Shown here: positions 16,115 through 25,261 of the stretch, one piece after another
Position numbering within the stretch: the first letter of the stretch is position 1
Layout: each line of letters opens with the position of its first letter
Source: Roseburia_D yibonii
GTDB taxonomy: Bacteria > Bacillota > Clostridia > Lachnospirales > Lachnospiraceae
Assembly: GCF_014297335.1 (NCBI RefSeq)
Contig: NZ_JACOQH010000004.1
Coordinates: forward strand, 196,901 to 260,900
Length of the DNA stretch: 64,000 bases
Direction of reading: 5' to 3'
Made by a program: the position numbers and the translations under genes
The notes under the pieces: generated by a model
The model's input: only the letters and a program-made list of their open reading frames with translations
Told to the model about the DNA's origin: nothing
Database searches by the model: none

Positions 16115-17719
16115 ATGGCAAAAATTGATTTAAGCAAGTATGGCATTTCCGGAACCACCGAAATTGTGTACAACCCTTCTTACGAAATGTTATTTGAAGA
16201 AGAGACCAAAGCGGATCTGGAAGGTTTTGAAAAAGGACAGGTCAGCGAACTTGGTGCTGTCAACGTTATGACAGGTATCTACACCGGTCGTTCCCCGAAA
16301 GACAAATTCATCGTAGAAGATGACAATTCCAGAGATACCGTATGGTGGACTTCTGATGAATATAAGAATGATAACCATAAAGCTACTCCGGAAGCATGGA
16401 AAGCAGTAAAGGACATCGCTTTAAAAGAGCTTTCTAATAAGAGACTTTTCGTTGTAGACGCATTCTGCGGCGCAAACAAAGATACCCGCATGGCTATCCG
16501 TTTTATCGTTGAAGTTGCATGGCAGGCACACTTTGTTACCAACATGTTCATCAAACCGACTGCAGAAGAACTTGAGAACTTCGAGCCGGATTTCGTTGTT
16601 TACAACGCTTCCAAGGCAAAAGTTGAAAACTACAAAGAATTAGGCTTAAATTCTGAAACCGCTGTTGTATTCAACATCACAAGCCGTGAACAGGTTATCA
16701 TCAATACATGGTACGGCGGAGAAATGAAAAAAGGTATGTTCTCCATGATGAACTACTATCTGCCGCTTAAGGGCATCGCTTCCATGCACTGCTCCGCAAA
16801 CACTGATATGAACGGTGAAAATACCGCTATCTTCTTTGGTCTTTCCGGTACCGGTAAGACTACTCTTTCCACAGACCCGAAGCGTCTTCTGATCGGTGAT
16901 GACGAGCACGGCTGGGATGACAACGGTGTATTCAACTTCGAAGGTGGATGCTACGCAAAGGTTATCAACCTGGACAAGGATTCTGAACCGGATATCTACA
17001 ATGCGATCAAACGTAACGCTCTTCTTGAGAACGTAACACTCGACGCAGACGGAAAGATCGATTTCGCAGATAAGAGCGTAACCGAAAACACCCGTGTATC
17101 TTATCCGATCAACCATATCGAAAAGATTGTTCGCCCGATCTCTTCCGCACCGGCAGCTAAGAACGTAATCTTCTTATCCGCAGATGCATTCGGCGTACTT
17201 CCTCCGGTATCTATCTTAACTCCGGAACAGACACAGTACTACTTCCTGTCCGGTTTCACCGCAAAACTTGCAGGTACCGAGCGTGGAATCACAGAGCCGA
17301 CTCCTACTTTCTCTGCTTGCTTCGGCCAGGCATTCCTGGAACTGCATCCGACCAAATACGCAGAAGAGCTTGTTAAGAAGATGGAAAAGAGCGGCGCTAA
17401 GGCTTACCTTGTAAACACCGGATGGAACGGAACCGGAAAACGTATCTCCATCAAAGATACCCGTGGTATCATCGATGCGATCTTAAGCGGTGCGATCTTA
17501 AATGCTCCGACCAAGACCATCCCATACTTCAACTTCGAAGTTCCGACAGAACTTCCTGGTGTAGACGCTGGTATTCTTGACCCGCGTGATACTTATGCTG
17601 ATGCTTCCGAGTGGGAGAAGAAAGCACTTGATCTTGCAGACAGATTCATCAAGAACTTTGCAAAATACGAAGGAAATGACGCAGGAAAAGCTCTTGTTGC
17701 AGCTGGTCCTCAGAAATAA
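16115..17719 (+). CDS. pckA: phosphoenolpyruvate carboxykinase (ATP)
   Basis: This 534-residue cytoplasmic enzyme interconverts oxaloacetate plus ATP with PEP, CO2 and ADP. Visible family motifs are the substrate region TGIYTGRSPKDKF, the MHCSAN segment, the kinase P-loop GLSGTGKTTLS, the metal site LIGDDEHGW and the C-terminal GWNGTGKR. Length and motifs fit the ATP-dependent class. In gut anaerobes it often works in the PEP-carboxylating direction. An AGAGG ribosome site lies about 10 bases before the start. It is transcribed alone, divergent from the nitrogenase-like operon, and ends at a strong terminator. Confidence 0.97.
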   Translation: MAKIDLSKYGISGTTEIVYNPSYEMLFEEETKADLEGFEKGQVSELGAVNVMTGIYTGRSPKDKFIVEDDNSRDTVWWTSDEYKNDNHKATPEAWKAVKDIALKELSNKRLFVVDAFCGANKDTRMAIRFIVEVAWQAHFVTNMFIKPTAEELENFEPDFVVYNASKAKVENYKELGLNSETAVVFNITSREQVIINTWYGGEMKKGMFSMMNYYLPLKGIASMHCSANTDMNGENTAIFFGLSGTGKTTLSTDPKRLLIGDDEHGWDDNGVFNFEGGCYAKVINLDKDSEPDIYNAIKRNALLENVTLDADGKIDFADKSVTENTRVSYPINHIEKIVRPISSAPAAKNVIFLSADAFGVLPPVSILTPEQTQYYFLSGFTAKLAGTERGITEPTPTFSACFGQAFLELHPTKYAEELVKKMEKSGAKAYLVNTGWNGTGKRISIKDTRGIIDAILSGAILNAPTKTIPYFNFEVPTELPGVDAGILDPRDTYADASEWEKKALDLADRFIKNFAKYEGNDAGKALVAAGPQK

Positions 17720-17742
17720 ATCTGTTCGGATAAACGATCATC

Positions 17743-17779
17743 AAAAAACGGATGTGAAATTTTTCACATCCGTTTTTTT
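17743..17779 (+). terminator. terminator after pckA, likely bidirectional
   Basis: ACGGATGTGAAA and TTTCACATCCGT form a long perfect stem with a tiny loop, flanked by A and T runs on both sides. It sits between the convergent pckA and the DUF218 gene and can serve both. Confidence 0.88.
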
Positions 17780-17814
17780 CTTTCTGCCCTTTTCTTCCTG
17801 CCAGTTTCCCGCTG

Positions 17815-18594
17815 TTACTTTCCCGATGTCACGACATCCTGCACCGTATAATAGGACACCCCGAGCACTTCCCGCAAAAAATACGTTGGGAAATACAAAA
17901 GATCTGTGGATGCACCATAGGCGTAAGTCGTAAATCCACACGCTTCTGCCAGCATCCGCGCGCGGTACTCGTGAAATTCGCTGGTGATAATGACCGCTTT
18001 CTCTCCCATCCCGCGCGCTTCAAAAATCTGTCTGGAAAACGCCATATTTTCCGCCGTCGAGACTGACCGGTCCTCCAGGATCAGACGGTTCTCTTCGATC
18101 CCTTTCTCTCTTAGATACGCGTACATGCAGGAAGCCTCAGAGATCTCCTCGTCCGCTCCCTGTCCGCCGGAAAGCACGCAGGACGCTTCCGGGTGTGTGG
18201 AAAGATAGGCATCTGCCGCATCCAGCCGCTCCTGTAAGATCCTGCTCGGACGTGTCCCCTTCACTTTACATCCAAGCACGATGACCGGTGTCGCCGGATC
18301 CGGCGCTTTTTTGTATCCTGCCGCCGCAATGCGCACTGCGGAAACGGCAAGAAGCAGACATACTGCCACAGCAGCGATCCGCACCACCCACTCGGCAATG
18401 CAAAATCCCCTGTTTTCCCGAAGCATGGATAACAGGCCTGACACATACTTCTGCTTGCCGGTATAAAAAAACGCCAGTGCCGACAGGCACATCCCCGCGA
18501 AATTTCCGACATTTAAGATTCCTTTCAGCAAAAGCGGCAAAAAGAACCAACAAAAAAATATAAGTTCGATACACATAAAAACCGTCCGTCGCAT
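17815..18594 (-). CDS. YdcF/SanA family (DUF218) membrane protein
   Basis: This 259-residue protein has three hydrophobic segments (about 5-24, 30-46 and 68-90). A DUF218 domain follows, with VIVLGCKVKGTRPS at the start, VLSGGQGADEEISEA, the LILEDRSVSTAENM segment and ITSEFHEYRARMLA. DUF218 proteins (SanA, YdcF, ElyC) are linked to cell envelope maintenance; the reaction is not well defined. It lies 63 bases after the glycosyltransferase gene on the same strand and may be co-transcribed with it. Confidence 0.85.
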   Translation of the reverse strand: MRRTVFMCIELIFFCWFFLPLLLKGILNVGNFAGMCLSALAFFYTGKQKYVSGLLSMLRENRGFCIAEWVVRIAAVAVCLLLAVSAVRIAAAGYKKAPDPATPVIVLGCKVKGTRPSRILQERLDAADAYLSTHPEASCVLSGGQGADEEISEASCMYAYLREKGIEENRLILEDRSVSTAENMAFSRQIFEARGMGEKAVIITSEFHEYRARMLAEACGFTTYAYGASTDLLYFPTYFLREVLGVSYYTVQDVVTSGK

Positions 18595-18657
18595 TTCTCT
18601 CCTCCGCTTCCGATCTCTTTTCCTGTAACAGTTCCCGCGGCCTGAGACCGCTGTTTT

Positions 18658-19860
18658 TTACCTCAGATACGCGTCCAGCACTTCTGCCCGCTTCTCCCAG
18701 GTATGTGCCTTCCATGCCGCCTCATAGCCCTCTGCCGCGATACGCTCTGCCGTTTCCGGATCATCCAGCAGTTCCTTTACAATCTCCGGCAGACGTTCGA
18801 TCTGCTTTAACGCAAAGAAGCGCAGCTCTTTTCCATCCGAAAACAGTTCACGCAGATAGATGCTGTCATCCGTAAGCGCCACACTGCCATTCAACATGGC
18901 GGTAAAGATGCGGTCATGCACCCCGTCCTTAAACCACGGCATGACATTTAAGCAGATCCTGCCGTTTTGCACCGCGCGCACACACTCCGCAGAATCCACC
19001 TGTCCGCCGCACCAGATCAGGTTTTCCCGCTTCGCGCAGATCAGTTTATCCCAGTCCTTGCCAAACAGATGCACATTGATCCCGGCTTCTGCCAGCGCAC
19101 AGACCGCTTTTGCCCGGAAATAGGTCCGCACATAGAGATCCAGAAATACCATGGATACCATTCCGGTCTTTAAGTCCTCCGTGGAAAGCTCCCCGATCTC
19201 CTCGCGCAGATTTTTGATCAGTGCCTCGTGCAGTGACAGATCCGTGTGCGCGATCATATCGTCAATGATCCGGTAATAGTAATCGATATACTCTTTCGAC
19301 TGCATCGGAAAATGCTTTGCAAGATCCGGAAGCGGCGCATAATTCCCGATAAATATGACATCATACTTCCGTTCCAGGTATGGGATCAGGCTTTCCTTAG
19401 AAGCAGCTTCCCCCGGATCCCGGAGTAGCAGATTTCCCGCCGTTGGCAGAAAATGCACCTCATTCCACGGATAAAACTCCCTTATAAACGCCACATGCTG
19501 GCGATCCAGACAGAATACGGTCATGCCCGGATGTTTTTTTTCCAGATATTTGTGATAGTAAAGCGGGTGATCGACCAGAAGATTTAAGCACTTTACCTGC
19601 ATTGCTTCCCAGATCGTCTCCCCTTTTTCCCACACAAACGCTTCCTCGCCACCAAGACCGATAAAATTAAACGTGATCATTGCGGTTCCTTTCGGCTTGC
19701 AGAACTTTGCCAGTTTTTTTGCGCTCTCCTTCGCGTTCGACATGTCCACCCAGAACACCGCACAGCCCTTTTCTTTAAAATGTACTTCAAGCTGTCTGGA
19801 AAAATAACTCAAAGTTTCGATCGCCCCGCGAAAAAGAATGATCTTATGAATCTCTGCCAC
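18658..19860 (-). CDS. CgeB-like glycosyltransferase family protein
   Basis: This 400-residue soluble protein has the CgeB/DUF3880-like layout. The N-terminal domain includes LVDHPLYYHKYLEKKHPG and DRQHVAFIREFYP. The C-terminal glycosyltransferase group 1 domain has VHLFGKDWDKL and CLNVMPWFKDGVHDRIFTAM, then DDSIYLRELFSDGKELRFF. CgeB-type enzymes add sugars to spore coats or flagella; the acceptor here is unknown. No signal peptide is seen. Confidence 0.75.
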   Translation of the reverse strand: MAEIHKIILFRGAIETLSYFSRQLEVHFKEKGCAVFWVDMSNAKESAKKLAKFCKPKGTAMITFNFIGLGGEEAFVWEKGETIWEAMQVKCLNLLVDHPLYYHKYLEKKHPGMTVFCLDRQHVAFIREFYPWNEVHFLPTAGNLLLRDPGEAASKESLIPYLERKYDVIFIGNYAPLPDLAKHFPMQSKEYIDYYYRIIDDMIAHTDLSLHEALIKNLREEIGELSTEDLKTGMVSMVFLDLYVRTYFRAKAVCALAEAGINVHLFGKDWDKLICAKRENLIWCGGQVDSAECVRAVQNGRICLNVMPWFKDGVHDRIFTAMLNGSVALTDDSIYLRELFSDGKELRFFALKQIERLPEIVKELLDDPETAERIAAEGYEAAWKAHTWEKRAEVLDAYLR

Positions 19861-19946
19861 TTTTTCGTTCCCTTCCTCATAAATCGGTATAAAAAAGATA
19901 CCTCTCCCGCGTTCCTGCCTGCGGAAAAGGTATCCTGCATTTTTTT

Positions 19947-21311
19947 CTAGTTCTTAAAGCTGTGAATCGGTGCCGGGATTCTTCCGCCACGGTTGATAAA
20001 CGCATCACAGGAATATTTGTTGACCGGCATGATCGGCGCATATCCGAACAGTCCGCCAAATTCTACCGTATCTCCAACATCTTTTCCGATAACCGGGATC
20101 AGACGTGCCGCTGTGGTCTTCTGGTTTACCATACCAAGCGCCATCTCATCCGCAATGATACCAGAGATCGTGGTTGCCTTGGTATTGCCCGGGATCGCGA
20201 TCATATCCAGTCCAACGGAGCATACGCAGGTCATTGCCTCTAATTTTTCCAGCGTGATGGCATTTGCCTGTACCGCATCGATCATTCCCTGATCCTCGCT
20301 GACCGGAATGAACGCGCCGCTCAAGCCGCCGACATAGGAAGATGCCATAACACCGCCCTTTTTCACCTGGTCGTTTAAGAGCGCCAGTGCCGCCGTAGTT
20401 CCCGGCGCACCCGCATATTCAAGTCCGATCTCACATAAAATATCCGCCACACTGTCTCCCACTGCCGGAGTCGGTGCAAGAGAAAGGTCTACGATACCAA
20501 ATGGAATATTTAAAAGTTTGGAAGCTTCCTGCGCTACCGCCTGGCCAACACGGGTAACCTTGAACGCGGTCTTTTTGATCGTCTCACAAAGTACCTCGAA
20601 GTTCTCGCCACGTACTTTTTCAAGCGCAGTCTTTACAACACCCGGTCCACTGACACCGACATTGATGATCGCATCTGCCTCGGTCACACCGTGGAACGCT
20701 CCCGCCATGAACGGATTATCGTCCGGGGCGTTACAGAATACCACGAGTTTCATGCAGTCTACGGAATCACGGTCTTTGGACTGTTCCGCAACTTCGAGTA
20801 AGATCTCTCCCATCAGTTTTACCGCATCCATGTTGATACCGGTCTTGGTAGACGCAAGGTTTACCGAACTGCACACGCGCTCGGTGCGGCAGAGTGCCAT
20901 CGGAATGGAACGGATCAGCATTTCATCTGCCTTTGTCATTCCCTTGGACACCAGTGCGGAATAGCCGCCGATCAGATTGACACCGACTGCCTTTGCCGCG
21001 CGATCCATCGTATCCGCGATCGTTGCGAAATCCTCCGGCTTTTTACATGCCGCGCCGCCGACCAGTGCGATCGGAGTAACCGAGATACGTTTGTTTACGA
21101 TCGGAATTCCGAATTCCCGCTCGATCTTTTCTCCCACAGCCGCAAGATCCTTCGCCACTGTCGTGATCTTGTTGTAGATATTATCATTTAACTTCTGTAA
21201 ATCAGAATCAATACAGTCTAACAGGCTGATTCCGATCGTAATGGTGCGGACATCGAGATTCTCCTGTTCCACCATGTTGTTTGTTTCTTTGACTTCCCAA
21301 ATGTTTATCAT
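19947..21311 (-). CDS. PFL family protein, UPF0210 (DUF711)
   Basis: This 454-residue cytoplasmic protein of the UPF0210/DUF711 family is distantly related to pyruvate formate-lyase in fold. It shows the conserved segments RITPIALVGG-like (here SVTPIALVGGAACKKPEDF), INVGVSGPGVVKTALEK and LSLAPTPAVGDSVADIL. The biochemical function is unknown. It is regularly paired with an ACT-domain gene, as here: the ACT gene ends 19 bases upstream. A GAGGAG ribosome site precedes the start. The two probably form a two-gene operon. Confidence 0.9.
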   Translation of the reverse strand: MINIWEVKETNNMVEQENLDVRTITIGISLLDCIDSDLQKLNDNIYNKITTVAKDLAAVGEKIEREFGIPIVNKRISVTPIALVGGAACKKPEDFATIADTMDRAAKAVGVNLIGGYSALVSKGMTKADEMLIRSIPMALCRTERVCSSVNLASTKTGINMDAVKLMGEILLEVAEQSKDRDSVDCMKLVVFCNAPDDNPFMAGAFHGVTEADAIINVGVSGPGVVKTALEKVRGENFEVLCETIKKTAFKVTRVGQAVAQEASKLLNIPFGIVDLSLAPTPAVGDSVADILCEIGLEYAGAPGTTAALALLNDQVKKGGVMASSYVGGLSGAFIPVSEDQGMIDAVQANAITLEKLEAMTCVCSVGLDMIAIPGNTKATTISGIIADEMALGMVNQKTTAARLIPVIGKDVGDTVEFGGLFGYAPIMPVNKYSCDAFINRGGRIPAPIHSFKN

Positions 21312-21329
21312 GCTCTCTCCTCGTTCCTG

Positions 21330-21614
21330 TTAGATTCTGTGCATCTGCTCAAAAATTTCTTCTTTCTGACATTTAATGCTGACGCCGATCTGCTCGCCTA
21401 ATTTTTCCAGATCTGTCGCACATTCTCCGAATGCCTTGTCTGCTCCGCCCATATCAACGATCATCATCATGTTGAAAAATCCCTGCACGATCGTCTGTGA
21501 AATATCAAGTACATTGATATGCGCGTCCGCAAGATAGGTGCAGACCTTTGCGATGATACCTACGGTATCCTTTCCGACTACGGTAATAATTGTCTTGTCA
21601 ACTGTGTTTTCCAT
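21330..21614 (-). CDS. ACT domain protein, UPF0237
   Basis: This small ACT-domain protein has 94 residues from the preferred start. The frame opens at 21638, but the start at 21614 has an AAAGGAT ribosome site while the upstream ATG has none. The sequence TVVGKDTVGIIAKVCTYLAD is the ligand-binding half of an ACT fold. Such proteins bind amino acids or other small effectors. Conserved pairing with the UPF0210 gene downstream suggests it regulates that protein. Confidence 0.88.
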   Translation of the reverse strand: MENTVDKTIITVVGKDTVGIIAKVCTYLADAHINVLDISQTIVQGFFNMMMIVDMGGADKAFGECATDLEKLGEQIGVSIKCQKEEIFEQMHRI

Positions 21615-21661
21615 TTTTTTATCCTTTCTTTTTCCCATTTATTGCTCAGCCTGATTCGCTG

Positions 21662-22459
21662 TTACACACTTACAAACTCTGAAACCTCATCCCGCTTCGC
21701 GACAGAGATCGAAAAATCCGATCCGTCGTAAGGGTTATCTCCCATGGTCACTTCGAGGCGCACCGTTTCATAGGCAAGCTTTGCATAGTTATTTTCCTTG
21801 CTCAGGTGTCCCAAAATGATCTTTTTTATCTTATCATGCAGTACTTTTCCAAGGAGCTGACCGGACGCCTCATTGGACAGATGTCCCCGCTCTCCTAAGA
21901 TCCTGCGTTTTAACGGATAGGGATAGCTTCCCGCCTGAAGCATACGGATGTCATGGTTCGCTTCTAACAATAATACATCTAATCCCTGTAACTTGTCTAT
22001 AATATAATCATCATATTTTCCAAGATCCGTGGCAACCGCCACTTTCTTTGTGTCATGCTCCATCACATAGGCGACCGGATTTGCCGCGTCATGCGAAATG
22101 GAAAACGGCTTTACCGTAATATCACCGATCGTAAACGCCTCATCCGGCAGGATCGGATGGAACAGACTCTCATCCACCTTTCCCACGGAGGAAGTATGTA
22201 AGATCGCATCGATCGTCTCTTTCGTCCCGTACATCGGGATCCCATATTTTCTTGCGACAACACCGAGCCCCGCAATGTGGTCGGAATGCTCATGTGTGAT
22301 CAGTATCCCGTCCATTTCCGCAGTCTTTAGTCCGATGCTGTTTAATCCGTTTTCGATCCGCTTTCCGCTGATCCCGGCATCCACGAGCAGATGACAGTCA
22401 TCTGTCCCCGCATAGATACAGTTTCCACTGCTGCCGCTTGCTATACTGCATAAATCCAT
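21662..22459 (-). CDS. metallo-beta-lactamase fold hydrolase, YycJ/WalJ-like
   Basis: This 265-residue MBL-fold protein has the metal motif THEHSDH near residue 54, further metal ligands in DLGKYD and LLLEANHD, and the C-terminal LGHLSKENN. It matches the YycJ/WalJ group. YycJ in Bacillus is linked to DNA mismatch processing and cell-wall control; the exact substrate is uncertain. Its start lies 1 base after the FtsA-like stop, so it belongs to the polA-coaE-FtsA-like-yycJ block. Confidence 0.87.
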   Translation of the reverse strand: MDLCSIASGSSGNCIYAGTDDCHLLVDAGISGKRIENGLNSIGLKTAEMDGILITHEHSDHIAGLGVVARKYGIPMYGTKETIDAILHTSSVGKVDESLFHPILPDEAFTIGDITVKPFSISHDAANPVAYVMEHDTKKVAVATDLGKYDDYIIDKLQGLDVLLLEANHDIRMLQAGSYPYPLKRRILGERGHLSNEASGQLLGKVLHDKIKKIILGHLSKENNYAKLAYETVRLEVTMGDNPYDGSDFSISVAKRDEVSEFVSV

Positions 22460-22460
22460 T

Positions 22461-24656
22461 TTAATTCTCTTTCCAGTAAATCTCTATTCTATCTCCGCTG
22501 TGGAGCTGCTGTGTAAAGCGCGCGTCCACACCATTTATCTTGGTTACGATCGGTCTTCCGTTGCCTGCGTTTAAGTCAAATTTGATGTGCTCAAACACAT
22601 CCACAAACACATACACCGGTTTTCCCTGGAGCAGCACCGGTCTTCCGTTTACGATCACGGAAAGATCCGTCGGGAACAGAGGTGCCGCCGGTTCTGCACC
22701 GTCTTCTTCTGCCTCCGCAGTATCCGCTTTCTCCTGATCCGTTTTGGATACCGCATCCGTTTCCGGTACATCCTGTTTTTCTGCATCTGTGCCGACCGTT
22801 TTTCCAGGCTCTGCCGCTTCCATGTCTGCACTTACGCCCGCTTCTGTCTTCGCCGCATCCGCGCCGGTTTCCTTTGATGCTTCTGCTGCCGTATCAAACA
22901 CCGGATGTTCGTCTACCATCCATTCGACCTCAAAATTCTCATAAACTGGTTCATCTTCGTCCGTCACACGGTTATTCACAAGGATATCATAATTCTTATT
23001 CAATATCAAATCCATGAACTCCGCGAGCTGCCCTACGGTATAATAATTTCTGGTCTCGATCACATCCCCGTCCTGGATCTGGTAGGACGGAAGCTGGATC
23101 TCGCCGTTTACCTCCACCAGACGCGGACAGCTTACCAGCTTTTTATTCACATAAAAAGCGATCGTATCCTTATTATACTCTTCCAGCATCTCGATCGTGC
23201 AGGTCGCGTCTTCTCCTGCTGTGGAAGGCGTGATCGATATGTAACTGTTCGGCTCTAACGGTGTGTTGATGCTCACGATCTTTCCGTTAAAACGGATGAC
23301 CGCCGATTCCCCCGCCTCGCCGCGGATCAGTCTCGGCTTTCCGTTCAAGGTAAAATTGATTTCCTTCCCGCGTTTCGGAAACAGATCCTCATTCGGGAAT
23401 CCCGCGTTTAACGCCGCATCCACCAGCGTCAGATGCCCGTTATCGTATAATTTCATCCGGTCGCCGTTAAAATGCACCATAATGAAATTATTTTTCTGGT
23501 CGTAATAATTTAAGCAGATTCCGATCGGAGTTACCAGAAGCGGATCTTTCTTTACGCTTTCCTGCTCAAATTTTACCGCCTGTAAGACTTCCTCGCCACG
23601 CAGTGCCACACGCTCCTTCGGAAGCTCCAGATACTCCGCCAGGCTCTCGGTAAATCCGTGGATCTTTCCGCCACCGCCGACAACAAACGCGGCGCTCACG
23701 GATTTATTTCCGTTCAGTTCCCGGATCTTCTCCGCCACCTCGGATGTGATCTTTTCCACCGTCGGCGCAGTCAGCTCCCAGATCTCTTCTGACGGAATGA
23801 TATGGGAAATCCCCATGATATCTTTAAATTCCACCGTCTCATCAAACGTTGACGCAAGCTTCATCTCCTCGGCAGTGTTAAAATCTACCAGATACTGCTG
23901 CACGATCAGCTCCGTCAGTTCATCCCCCGCATGCGGGATCATGCCGTATGCGATGATGCTTCCGTCCTTTGTGATCGAAATATCCGATGTTCCGGCTCCG
24001 ACGTCCACAAGTGCGATATTCAACATTCGAAAGTTTTCCGGGATCGCGACATTGATCGCCGCGATCGGCTCGAGTGTCAGATTGACTACTTCAAGTCCCG
24101 CGAGATTCACTGCGGAATAAAGACCGTCCACGACATCCTCCGGGAGGAAGGTCACAATGATATCTTCCGCGATCGTATCCGCCTTATGTCCCTCAAGATT
24201 CGTAAACATCTCATCATTCAGGTAATAATGCACAACCGAGTAGCCGACACAGTAAAATTTGTACTTCGTATCATTCTCCTCTGCGAGCACCTGCTGTGCC
24301 TGCTCGATTCCGAGCAGATCCAGGGTATGAATGTCCTCTCCGGTGACGATCGTCTCCTCCGCGAACTTGTGCTCTACCGTGGTCGTCACGGTTTTTAACA
24401 CACGTCCCGCAGCCGCGATGCAGACATCGGAAAGCTGCTGTCCCAGCTGTGACTCCAGATCTTCTTTTATGAAACGTATCGTATTTCCCACACGTCCGAT
24501 GTCATGGATCTGTCCGTCAAGCATGGCACGCGTCTCATGCATCTTGACGCTGTGTGCGATCACATGAAATACTTTATCCTCTTTATATCCTACGGAACCA
24601 ACGACATTTCGTGTTCCGATATCCAGGCCAAATACCAGTTCGTCCGGCGTTATCAT
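22461..24656 (-). CDS. FtsA-like (actin-fold) cell division protein with long C-terminal extension
   Basis: This 731-residue protein has an FtsA/PilM-type actin fold in its first 370 residues. Phosphate 1 is FGLDIGTRNVVGSVG, followed by an SHS2-like insert and VDVGAGTSDISITKDG, then VVGGGGKIHGF. It continues with about 230 residues of beta-rich sequence. A low-complexity acidic Ala/Glu/Thr/Asp linker follows (about 590-660), then a final domain VIVNGRPVLLQGKPVYVFVD. It lacks an obvious C-terminal amphipathic helix. The start overlaps coaE (ATGA). It is probably a paralogue of FtsA, common in Lachnospiraceae; the role is unproven. Confidence 0.8.
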   Translation of the reverse strand: MITPDELVFGLDIGTRNVVGSVGYKEDKVFHVIAHSVKMHETRAMLDGQIHDIGRVGNTIRFIKEDLESQLGQQLSDVCIAAAGRVLKTVTTTVEHKFAEETIVTGEDIHTLDLLGIEQAQQVLAEENDTKYKFYCVGYSVVHYYLNDEMFTNLEGHKADTIAEDIIVTFLPEDVVDGLYSAVNLAGLEVVNLTLEPIAAINVAIPENFRMLNIALVDVGAGTSDISITKDGSIIAYGMIPHAGDELTELIVQQYLVDFNTAEEMKLASTFDETVEFKDIMGISHIIPSEEIWELTAPTVEKITSEVAEKIRELNGNKSVSAAFVVGGGGKIHGFTESLAEYLELPKERVALRGEEVLQAVKFEQESVKKDPLLVTPIGICLNYYDQKNNFIMVHFNGDRMKLYDNGHLTLVDAALNAGFPNEDLFPKRGKEINFTLNGKPRLIRGEAGESAVIRFNGKIVSINTPLEPNSYISITPSTAGEDATCTIEMLEEYNKDTIAFYVNKKLVSCPRLVEVNGEIQLPSYQIQDGDVIETRNYYTVGQLAEFMDLILNKNYDILVNNRVTDEDEPVYENFEVEWMVDEHPVFDTAAEASKETGADAAKTEAGVSADMEAAEPGKTVGTDAEKQDVPETDAVSKTDQEKADTAEAEEDGAEPAAPLFPTDLSVIVNGRPVLLQGKPVYVFVDVFEHIKFDLNAGNGRPIVTKINGVDARFTQQLHSGDRIEIYWKEN

Positions 24657-25261
24657 ATCTGATACTCCTTTCTTTTCAGCAATCCGGCAACCTGCCTTAT
24701 GGCATCCTCTTTTGCTCCGTTATTATCTATTACTGTCGCGCAGTATTTCCGGTATGTCTCCTCACTTAACTGACTCTGAAAGATCTGCGCTACTTTTTCT
24801 TTCGAATATCCCCTGCTCTCCATGAGCCGCTTTCTTCTGTTTTCTTCGGTCGTATAAATATACCACAGTTCATCACAGATGCAGTCATACCCTTCCTCGA
24901 TCAGAAGCGCCGCCTCAAGTACCAGTATCCGAAGCACTCCGCGCTCCCTCTCTTTTTTGGCACGCTCTGTCACATACTCCTTAACCGCCGGATGTACGAT
25001 CGCGTTTAACGCTTCCCGCTTTGCGGCATCCGAAAAGATCACTTCCGCCATGCGGTCTCTTTTTATACTTCCATCGTCCGCAAATACGCCATCCCCGGCA
25101 AAAAGCTCTGTCAGCTTCTCATAACATGCTCCATCCGGTTCCATCAGCTCATGCGCGATCTCATCCGCAAGCATGACCTCTATCCCATCCTGCTTTGCAA
25201 GAAAATTTAAAATCTCTGTTTTTCCGGCTCCAACGCCTCCGGTAATTCCAACAAATCTCAT
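24653..25261 (-). CDS. coaE: dephospho-CoA kinase
   Basis: This 202-residue P-loop kinase carries out the last step of coenzyme A synthesis (dephospho-CoA plus ATP to CoA). It shows GITGGVGAGKTEILNFL (Walker A), the LADEIAHELMEPDG substrate region and the LID segment TTEENRRKRLMESRGYS. It directly follows polA (stop and start adjacent) and overlaps the FtsA-like gene downstream. The polA-coaE order is common in Firmicutes. Confidence 0.95.
   Translation of the reverse strand: MRFVGITGGVGAGKTEILNFLAKQDGIEVMLADEIAHELMEPDGACYEKLTELFAGDGVFADDGSIKRDRMAEVIFSDAAKREALNAIVHPAVKEYVTERAKKERERGVLRILVLEAALLIEEGYDCICDELWYIYTTEENRRKRLMESRGYSKEKVAQIFQSQLSEETYRKYCATVIDNNGAKEDAIRQVAGLLKRKEYQI

Noticed and set aside
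16646..17116. A 156-codon minus-strand frame inside pckA.
   Set aside because: It is fully antisense to a conserved enzyme, with no ribosome site and no recognisable features.
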